A stretch of 64,000 bases of DNA. Origin: CAIZGX01 sp044239865 (GTDB lineage: Bacteria > Bacteroidota > Bacteroidia > Flavobacteriales_D > Sanyastnellaceae). The position numbers and the translations under genes are program-made. Within the stretch, counting starts at the first letter, position 1. Every line of letters begins with the position of its first letter. The DNA is taken from contig JBIIAO010000002.1 of assembly GCA_044239865.1 (NCBI GenBank), forward strand, positions 682,001-746,000. The letters run 5' to 3'. Shown here one piece after another: positions 58,767 through 64,000 of this stretch. The notes under the pieces were generated by a model. That model did not search any database. It saw only the letters and a program-made list of their open reading frames with translations, and had not been told where the DNA came from.

Positions 58767-59640
58767 AATACTTCCAAGCAACCACTCGACTCGATTTGTT
58801 TCCGATGTTCATCGGAAGAATCCGCATATCGCGGGCGTCGACGTATTCGAGTTTCAGTTGAATTTTTTTGAGTGTGCTTTCTTTCGAAACGAGTGTGCTG
58901 AACCACTCGACCTGTTTCGCGTAAACGGCGCTTTGAAGAATCATTTTTTCAATGAAGGTTTCTTCTCCTCCTTCGCACCAGAGTTCGGTTCCTTGTCCGC
59001 CGAAATTCAATTGCACTTTGGTGTTGCGCGTGTTTTTCAGGTTTCTGTTTTTGCGAAGATTCCCTTGTTGTGCTTCTTGAAGCGACGCGTGGAATGGCGG
59101 ATTGCAAACAGTGAGATTGAATTTTTCTTCGGGCAGAATGATTCCGTGAAAGATGTCGTGCGCATTTTTCTGATGACGCAATTCTATTTTATGTTGAAGG
59201 GATTCGTTCGCGTCGACAATTTTTTGTGAAGCCGCAATGGCTTTTTCATCAATGTCTGAACCTACGAAATTCCAGTTGTATTCGTGAACGCCAATGATCG
59301 GGTAAATGCAATTCGCGCCCACACCCACATCGAGCACACGAATGTTGTTTCCTAGATTTTTATCTTGAAGGAAATTCGGATTGTTTGCATTCAACAGATC
59401 GGCTACTTGGTGCATGTATTCTGCTCTTCCCGGAATCGGAGGACACAAATAATTTTCAGGAATATCCCAATTCGCCACACCGTAATGTTTCTTCAGCAAC
59501 GCCTTGTTCAGCAGCTTTAACGCCTCTGCATTGAAGAAATCAATGCTCTCATTTCCGTATGCGTTTGTCTTCACAAACTGCCCTAATTCAGGCAATGCTT
59601 GAATCAGTTCCGGGAAGTTGTATTTATTTGGTTCTTTCAT
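58765..59640 (-). CDS. rlmF: 23S rRNA (adenine(1618)-N6)-methyltransferase RlmF
   Basis: The 291-residue protein shows 'VLDVGVGANCIYPIIG' (SAM loop), 'FVGSDIDEKAIAAS' and the N6-adenine methylation motif 'LTVCNPPFHASLQEA'. It starts in the RlmF way ('YNFPELIQALPEL'), with 'NWDIPENYLCPPIPGRAEYM' also matching. It methylates A1618 of 23S rRNA. It overlaps the end of the upstream HTH-nucleotidyltransferase gene by 17 bases, and its stop lies at a mini-hairpin array. Confidence 0.92.
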   Translation of the reverse strand: MKEPNKYNFPELIQALPELGQFVKTNAYGNESIDFFNAEALKLLNKALLKKHYGVANWDIPENYLCPPIPGRAEYMHQVADLLNANNPNFLQDKNLGNNIRVLDVGVGANCIYPIIGVHEYNWNFVGSDIDEKAIAASQKIVDANESLQHKIELRHQKNAHDIFHGIILPEEKFNLTVCNPPFHASLQEAQQGNLRKNRNLKNTRNTKVQLNFGGQGTELWCEGGEETFIEKMILQSAVYAKQVEWFSTLVSKESTLKKIQLKLEYVDARDMRILPMNIGNKSSRVVAWKY

Positions 59641-60217
59641 AAATCAGTTTCATATCTTTTTCTGCATTCTTGCTGACTGTTTTATCGAGTGATTTTTTAA
59701 ATCCAATATCGACTTTTATCCCAAGTTTATTTTCTGCTTGGTGCTGAACATCGGCCAGCTGGAAATAGGTGAATCCCTTTTCAACTGTAATCACAACATC
59801 TACATCACTTTTTGAAGTCATCTCGCCTCTGGCATATGATCCAAAGACCCATGCTTGTTGAATTTGAGGGAACTTTTTAAAGACAGCTTTGAGTTCGCGA
59901 ACAATTTTACTCAACGGCGTAATGGCCTTGGTGGCGTATGCTAATTTCTGTTCAGCAATTTGCAAAATTTCATTTGCGTTTTGATCGTAGGCCACGAAAG
60001 CAACAATTTGCTCTGCGGTTAGATTTTTCTTTTGTTCTACGAAACGGAGTTTGTACAATTTGCACAACAACTCCAATTGCTCCATTGAAATTGGACGAAT
60101 ACCGCGTTCTATTTTACTGAGAATCCCCACATCAATTTTAACAGCGCCCGACACTTGTTGAAGTGTAAGTTTTTCTGTTTTCCTTGATAGTCGAATGGTT
60201 TCTGCAACGCTTTTCAT
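59624..60217 (-). CDS. XRE-type HTH fused to a minimal nucleotidyltransferase
   Basis: The 197-residue protein carries an N-terminal Cro/C1-type helix-turn-helix (about 5-60; 'LTLQQVSGAVKIDVGILSKI'). After a helical linker (about 65-110) comes a MNT/KNTase-type nucleotidyltransferase domain. That domain has 'GSYARGEMTSKSDVDVVI', the canonical GS-x-DxD active site, and a third Asp in 'KVDIGF'. Such minimal transferases act as antitoxins that AMPylate HEPN toxins, or as regulators. No HEPN gene is seen beside it. The 17-base overlap with rlmF suggests joint translation. Confidence 0.82.
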   Translation of the reverse strand: MKSVAETIRLSRKTEKLTLQQVSGAVKIDVGILSKIERGIRPISMEQLELLCKLYKLRFVEQKKNLTAEQIVAFVAYDQNANEILQIAEQKLAYATKAITPLSKIVRELKAVFKKFPQIQQAWVFGSYARGEMTSKSDVDVVITVEKGFTYFQLADVQHQAENKLGIKVDIGFKKSLDKTVSKNAEKDMKLIYERTK

Positions 60218-60276
60218 AATTTGACAAATTTAGTCAAAAAATGATTTTGGACAAACAAAAAGCCTTCAGAGTAATA

Positions 60277-60537
60277 TCACGGTCCGACTTTAACCCACTT
60301 CCATCCACCAGCTTGTATAACTTTATACTCGTATATCCCACTTCCACAACCTACAATAGTTCCTTCAGGTATTCCCATCTCCTCTGATTTGATGGGCAAT
60401 TCTGAATTATAAGAAACTTGTTTATTCTCACTGGCTTGAACCGGTGAGATGGTGTTGATGAAGAATGCGGTGGAAGCAATCAATGCAGATGTTCCAATCA
60501 TCATCTTAAAGACATTTTGAATGTTTGGTGTTTTCAT
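60277..60537 (-). CDS. Small exported protein, unknown
   Basis: The 86-residue protein is read from ATG 60537; an in-frame start at 60558 adds seven residues. It has an N-terminal hydrophobic segment (about 10-30, 'MMIGTSALIASTAFF') that looks like a signal or anchor. The short mature part has a 'GCGSGIYEYKVI' stretch and ends in 'GGWKWVKVGP'. No family is recognised. It is divergent from the tandem GldM-like genes, with 146 bases between the starts. Confidence 0.6.
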   Translation of the reverse strand: MKTPNIQNVFKMMIGTSALIASTAFFINTISPVQASENKQVSYNSELPIKSEEMGIPEGTIVGCGSGIYEYKVIQAGGWKWVKVGP

Positions 60538-60668
60538 AGTAATGGATTTATCTATCAAATTTAATCAATAGCCTAAAGGATTATTAGAAAATATGAGCAT
60601 GAGTAAATTCGATCCCTACTGAAGTTATCAGTTTTTAGTACCTTAGCTATCGTCAAGTAGATTTAATC

Positions 60669-60753
60669 AAATAAATACTTTATATGAAATCGTTTCTTTT
60701 AATTGTTATTACAACTGTAATCATGGGGTTCTCAAGCATTATTCATGCTCAGG
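60669..60753 (+). repeat. 85-base direct repeat, copy 1 (leader plus signal-peptide codons)
   Basis: These bases, covering 15 bases of leader and the first 70 bases of the gene, are identical to 61464-61548. The coding parts between the two genes differ much more further on. Confidence 0.9.
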
Positions 60754-61385
60754 AATATTTTACAGTTATGTCAAATACAAAAAACAATTTTGTATTCAAG
60801 GGCCTTCAAAATCCAATTGAATTTTATTGCTCTTTCGAATTAAACGAGATTAAAGTAATTGGCGGTAGAATTGATATGGGATATGACGTTAAGGATAATA
60901 TTTTGAGCGAGAAGTCGGCATCTGAAAAATTCTGGCGTAACGTTCAAAAAGAAGGTAATTTTCTTTTAATACCAGATTGCGATGCTAAAAGTGTTGAAGT
61001 TATCTTAGTTGGAAAAAAGAGTTCAATGAGTAAGTATTTTAGTTCTCTTCGAGTACCTAACCCTTTGGTAAGATTTGCTGGTCAGCTGGCAGCGAACAAT
61101 ACTATTTCAGCTTCAGCAGTAAGGTCAGCAAGAACTATTGATGTTTACCAAGCTGAGGATTTCGTTTACACAGGACTCAATTACAACACCGCAGATTTTA
61201 AAGTTCAAATTACGCATGAAGGTAAAACGGAGGAATTCGTTTGTCAAGGTAACTTGAGTCATGAAGCGATGGTAGCAACCTCGAAATTGCAAGTTGGTGA
61301 TCGAATTGTGATTTATGATGTGAATGTTACAGGTGCATGTGGTCTGATTCATCTTGAAGACCGTTTAGATCTTCTTGTTGAATAA
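60684..61385 (+). CDS. Exported protein resembling the C-terminal domains of GldM, copy 1
   Basis: The 233-residue protein has a signal peptide (MKSFLLIVITTVIMGFSSII, cleaved after 'HAQ'). The first domain ('NNFVFKGLQNPIEFYC', 'GNFLLIPDCDAKSVEV') and the second ('RVPNPLVRFAG', 'AEDFVYTGLNYNTADFKVQI', 'LQVGDRIVIYDVNVTG') follow the pattern of the last two periplasmic domains of the T9SS motor protein GldM/PorM. The membrane-helix and middle parts of GldM are missing. This assignment is by remembered pattern, not search. A close paralogue follows after 93 bases. Function is unknown; an accessory or decoy contact with the T9SS trans-envelope complex is conceivable. Confidence 0.65.
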   Translation: MKSFLLIVITTVIMGFSSIIHAQEYFTVMSNTKNNFVFKGLQNPIEFYCSFELNEIKVIGGRIDMGYDVKDNILSEKSASEKFWRNVQKEGNFLLIPDCDAKSVEVILVGKKSSMSKYFSSLRVPNPLVRFAGQLAANNTISASAVRSARTIDVYQAEDFVYTGLNYNTADFKVQITHEGKTEEFVCQGNLSHEAMVATSKLQVGDRIVIYDVNVTGACGLIHLEDRLDLLVE

Positions 61386-61463
61386 AATGATTTTTAACAA
61401 ACAAAAGCCTGCCGAAGAAAGTAGTCTATTCAAATCTTGTATTCATAAATATTAATAATCAAT

Positions 61464-61548
61464 AAATAAATACTTTATATGAAATCGTTTCTTTTAATTG
61501 TTATTACAACTGTAATCATGGGGTTCTCAAGCATTATTCATGCTCAGG
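61464..61548 (+). repeat. 85-base direct repeat, copy 2
   Basis: Identical to 60669-60753; see there. Confidence 0.9.
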
Positions 61549-62180
61549 GAGATTTTGCAATTATGTCTGCTTCTAAAAACAATTTTTTATATAAAGGAAT
61601 AGAGAACCCAGTAGAATTTTATGTCCCTTTCAAAATAAAGGAGATTAAAGTAATTGGCGGAAAATTCGTTTCTAAAGTAGTAAGTGATAGTGTTACGAAT
61701 AAAAAATCAAAAGCAGATGATGTTTGGCAATTGACACAGGAGAATGGTTATTTTTCTATTATTCCCGATTGTGAAGCAAAAGTAGTTGAGGTCATCTTTG
61801 TCGGAAAAAAGAGTTCAATGAGTAAATATTTTAGTTCACTTCCAGTTCCTAACCCGATCGTGAAATTTGGCGGGCGAACTGCAGCGGATACTCATATTTC
61901 AAGGGGTAGTGCAATGGTGGAATCAGGAGTTTACGCTTATCAAGCTGAAGATTTCGTTTATATGGGACTCATGTACAATATCGCAGATTTTAAAATTCAA
62001 ATTACCCATGAAGGTAAAATTGAGGAATTCGTTTGTCAAGGTGACAACTTCAGTGTTGAAGTTAGAGTATCACTCTCGAAAATCCGAACTGGAGATCGTA
62101 TCGTGATTTATGATGTGAATGTTACGGGTGCGTGTGGTCTGATTCATCTTGAAGACCGTTTAGATCTTCTTGTTCAATAA
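61479..62180 (+). CDS. Exported protein resembling the C-terminal domains of GldM, copy 2
   Basis: This 233-residue paralogue of the preceding gene has the same length, signal peptide and C-terminal 35 residues ('GACGLIHLEDRLDLLVQ'), but many changes in between. 'NNFLYKGIENPVEFYVPF', 'PVPNPIVKFGG' and 'RTGDRIVIYDVNVTG' keep the GldM-domain pattern. Identity of the 5' ends at DNA level and near identity of the 3' ends point to recent duplication or gene conversion with a diverged middle. Confidence 0.65.
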   Translation: MKSFLLIVITTVIMGFSSIIHAQGDFAIMSASKNNFLYKGIENPVEFYVPFKIKEIKVIGGKFVSKVVSDSVTNKKSKADDVWQLTQENGYFSIIPDCEAKVVEVIFVGKKSSMSKYFSSLPVPNPIVKFGGRTAADTHISRGSAMVESGVYAYQAEDFVYMGLMYNIADFKIQITHEGKIEEFVCQGDNFSVEVRVSLSKIRTGDRIVIYDVNVTGACGLIHLEDRLDLLVQ

Positions 62181-62190
62181 AAGTCTTTTC

Positions 62191-62224
62191 ATAAAAAAAA
62201 CAAAACCCCTGATTTTCAAGGGTT
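62191..62224 (-). terminator. Terminator behind the tRNA-Pro gene
   Basis: On the minus strand AACCC (62220-62224) pairs with GGGTT (62204-62208), with an inner three-pair extension, and a T-rich run follows. Confidence 0.7.
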
Positions 62225-62239
62225 ATAAGGAGGTTTTAG

Positions 62240-62312
62240 TCGGGATGACAGGACTTGAACCTGCGACCACACGCCCCCCAGACGTGTACTCTACCAACTG
62301 AGCTACATCCCG
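62240..62312 (-). tRNA. tRNA-Pro, anticodon GGG
   Basis: The 73-base cloverleaf reads on the minus strand. The acceptor arms CGGGATG and CATCCCG pair fully, and the D arm is GCTC/GAGT. The anticodon stem is CACGT/GCGTG (one G-T pair) with loop CTGGGGG, giving anticodon GGG for CCC/CCU proline codons. The T arm is GCAGG-TTCAAGT-CCTGT and the discriminator base is A. CCA is not encoded. Confidence 0.95.
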
Positions 62313-62326
62313 TTTTTGAAGAGGAA

Positions 62327-62334
62327 CAAAAGTA
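62327..62334 (-). promoter_or_regulatory. -7 promoter box TACTTTTG for tRNA-Pro
   Basis: This is an exact TAnnTTTG match on the minus strand, 14 bases before the 5' end of the tRNA. Confidence 0.5.
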
Positions 62335-62369
62335 ACAAAATTCTAAGCCCTCCCCCTCGCGTTTGTCTT

Positions 62370-62377
62370 TATTTTTG
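62370..62377 (+). promoter_or_regulatory. -7 promoter box TATTTTTG for pheT
   Basis: This is an exact TAnnTTTG match 18 bases before the ATG at 62396. It faces away from the tRNA-Pro promoter. Confidence 0.5.
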
Positions 62378-62395
62378 CAGTCTAATTCGCGCGAT

Positions 62396-64000
62396 ATGAA
62401 AATCTCTTACAAACTTCTTTCACAACTGGTTCAACCACTTCCGGCTCCGGAACTCGTGGCTGCAACCCTTACCAGAACCGGTCTTGAAGTGGAAGGCATT
62501 GAAAGCGTAGAGAAAATTCCAGGCGGATTGAAAGGCGTGGTAGTCGGACATGTACTCGAATGCGAAAGACACCCCGATGCCGATCGCTTGTCCATAACGA
62601 AAGTAAATCTCGGTGAAGGCGAACCCGTTCAGATTGTTTGCGGTGCACCTAATGTGGCTGCCGGACAAAAAGTGTTAGTTGCCACTGTTGGAACAACATT
62701 GTATCCATCATCTGGCGAGTCTTTCACCATTAAGAAAAGTAAAATTCGCGGTGCTGAATCAATTGGTATGATCTGCGCGGAAGACGAACTAGGTCTGGGC
62801 GCTTCGCACGACGGCATTCTAATTCTTCCAGCAGAAACAGTGGTTGGAACTCCAGCTGCTGTAGCCCTCAACATAGAAAGCGATGCATGCCTCGAAATTG
62901 GTATTACTCCGAATAGAACAGATGCTCTTTCACATTCAGGTGTAGCGCGAGATTTCGCTGCTGCGTGGAATTTGGAAAACGAAAATAAGGTTACGCTTTC
63001 AAGCACAACCGCCCCAGCGATTTCCTTCCAACCGAAAAATTGGAAATTAGATCTTCTCGAAAACACCGAGTGTTCGCGCTATGCGTTTGCGGTAATCAAA
63101 GGAATTGAAAATCAAGAGACGCCAGAATTCATTAAAGAAACTCTCGCTGTTATTGGCGTGAAGAGCGTGAACTTGTGCGTAGACGTGACCAACTTCGTTC
63201 AACATGAATTGGGTCAACCGCTGCACGTATTCAAGGCAAATGATTTTTCCAATCAGACCATCACGGTTCGAAATGCAAATACAGATGAGGCGTTAGAAAC
63301 GCTCGACGGGGTTTCCCGCAAACTCACCAACGAAGACGTAGTTATTTCCAACCAAAACGAAGTGCTTTGCATGGGCGGTGTTATGGGTGGAAAAATTGCG
63401 GGCGTGAGCGCTGAAGATTCGTTCGTGGTTTTTGAAAGTGCTTGCTTCAACGCAGTGCGTGTGCGCAAGAGCGCGAAGCGCAACCAGATACATTCCGATT
63501 CTTCGTTTCGCTTTGAACGCGGAGTTGCGGTAGATGGAATTCCAAATGCGTTAGCGCGTGCTTGGGAATTAATCCAAGCAGAAAATCCGAATGCTGTTTT
63601 GGTGGAAGCGCAAGATGTTTATCCGGTTGCAATTCCGAAAACAGAAATTTCAGTTCAGAAAAATTATTTGAAATCGTTGTTAGGAATTGACATTCCAAGC
63701 GAAACGGTTGTTTCAATATTGAATGATTTACAGTTCGAAGTTTCAACGGTTGAAGGTGGTTGGAAGGTGCTTGTGCCCTACAACCGTGTGGAAGTAACGC
63801 GTCCAGCCGATGTTGCGGAAGAGGTGCTTCGCATCTATGGTTACGACAAAGTTGAATTGCCTTCGCGCATGACGCTTTCGTTGAACACCAAAGGAAAATC
63901 AGAGAGCCTGCATTTCCGTTTGGCCGACCTGCTGGTTGCAGAAGGCTACACTGAGATCATGAATATGTCGTTAACGAAAAGCAAGTACGCCGAAGCGTTC
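62396..64000 (+). CDS. pheT: Phenylalanyl-tRNA synthetase beta subunit, N-terminal part (runs off the window)
   Basis: 535 codons are visible of a protein usually near 800 residues. It starts 'MKISYKLLSQLVQPLPAPEL'. The tRNA-binding EMAP domain (about 40-150; 'HPDADRLSITKVNLGEGEPV' and 'IVCGAPNVAAGQKV') comes next. The B3/B4 editing domain ('VDVTNFVQHELGQPLHVF', 'MGGVMGGKIAGVS') and the start of B5 ('VLVPYNRVEVTRPADVAEEV') follow. It forms the alpha2beta2 synthetase with PheS, which is not in the window. Confidence 0.95.
   Translation, partial: MKISYKLLSQLVQPLPAPELVAATLTRTGLEVEGIESVEKIPGGLKGVVVGHVLECERHPDADRLSITKVNLGEGEPVQIVCGAPNVAAGQKVLVATVGTTLYPSSGESFTIKKSKIRGAESIGMICAEDELGLGASHDGILILPAETVVGTPAAVALNIESDACLEIGITPNRTDALSHSGVARDFAAAWNLENENKVTLSSTTAPAISFQPKNWKLDLLENTECSRYAFAVIKGIENQETPEFIKETLAVIGVKSVNLCVDVTNFVQHELGQPLHVFKANDFSNQTITVRNANTDEALETLDGVSRKLTNEDVVISNQNEVLCMGGVMGGKIAGVSAEDSFVVFESACFNAVRVRKSAKRNQIHSDSSFRFERGVAVDGIPNALARAWELIQAENPNAVLVEAQDVYPVAIPKTEISVQKNYLKSLLGIDIPSETVVSILNDLQFEVSTVEGGWKVLVPYNRVEVTRPADVAEEVLRIYGYDKVELPSRMTLSLNTKGKSESLHFRLADLLVAEGYTEIMNMSLTKSKYAEAF

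Noticed and set aside
62191..62224. Terminator for the second GldM-like gene on the plus strand
   Set aside because: The hairpin is not followed by T residues on the plus strand; the T-rich side faces the tRNA-Pro transcript.

Overview
The window looks like chromosomal DNA of a member of the Bacteroidota, most probably order Flavobacteriales (a Cryomorphaceae/Crocinitomicaceae-like lineage; the family placement is inference). The evidence is: several proteins with C-terminal type IX secretion (T9SS) sorting domains (2959-4503, 24451-27588, 34357-35358, 46786-47856, 55399-57222), PorV/PorQ- and PorP/SprF-type outer-membrane proteins, the long Bacteroidota form of IspG, a TonB with a polyproline stretch beside ExbB and two ExbD genes, poor Shine-Dalgarno sites, and many promoters with the Bacteroidota -7 motif TAnnTTTG. 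I see one tRNA and no rRNA, CRISPR array, transposase or phage gene.

Layout. 1-9 kb: cut-off amidohydrolase, NifU-like Fe-S protein, PorV-like protein, a secreted cytochrome/copper-monooxygenase-like protein, a fused peptide ABC ATPase, then a sulfur unit (TauE-like exporter plus persulfide-dioxygenase/rhodanese protein) and tatA. 8.7-18.6 kb: gatA, LysM lytic transglycosylase, SlyD-like FKBP, ftsX, the exbB-exbD-exbD-tonB energy operon, rnhB, lptB, sodA. 18.8-24.3 kb: the rod-shape operon mreB-mreC-mreD-mrdA-rodA. 24.4-31.6 kb: a large SBBP-repeat T9SS substrate, a lipoprotein, a hybrid histidine kinase with HPt, and a response regulator/PP2C phosphatase. 31.7-45 kb: thyA-folA; a minus-strand run (biotin carrier, T9SS type B substrate, PorP/SprF, MmcQ/YjbR); hemW; a cyclase; an outer-membrane protein plus sensor kinase pair; rlmN; a lipoprotein; ispG; purK. 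44.6-57 kb: phosphodiester glycosidase and glycerophosphodiesterase, a T9SS protein and a barrel protein, a C1 peptidase, ddl, glyS, purQ, membrane proteins, a hydrolase and an RCC1-repeat T9SS protein. 57-62 kb is the most accessory part: DUF1456, a MazEF-like toxin-antitoxin pair, rlmF overlapping an HTH-nucleotidyltransferase fusion, a small exported protein, and two tandem exported proteins resembling the C-terminal domains of GldM. The window ends with tRNA-Pro(GGG) and the start of pheT.

The most unusual signal is non-coding. Directly behind the stop codons of rodA, folA, ddl, mazF and rlmF lie tandem arrays of tiny perfect hairpins. Their stems differ from unit to unit but stay self-complementary, while the 4-5 base spacers between them are constant within an array (ATGA, ATTC, ATTCC/ATTGG or CCTC, read in the direction of the upstream gene). 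Composite arrays behind ddl and mazF share the same order of blocks although their stems differ. A related in-frame array sits inside the cyclase gene and encodes a four-residue repeat. Two arrays bracket the mazEF pair. I do not recognise this as a described repeat family. A second general feature is that nine genes have their promoter -7 box only 4-8 bases before the start codon, which suggests leaderless or nearly leaderless mRNAs.
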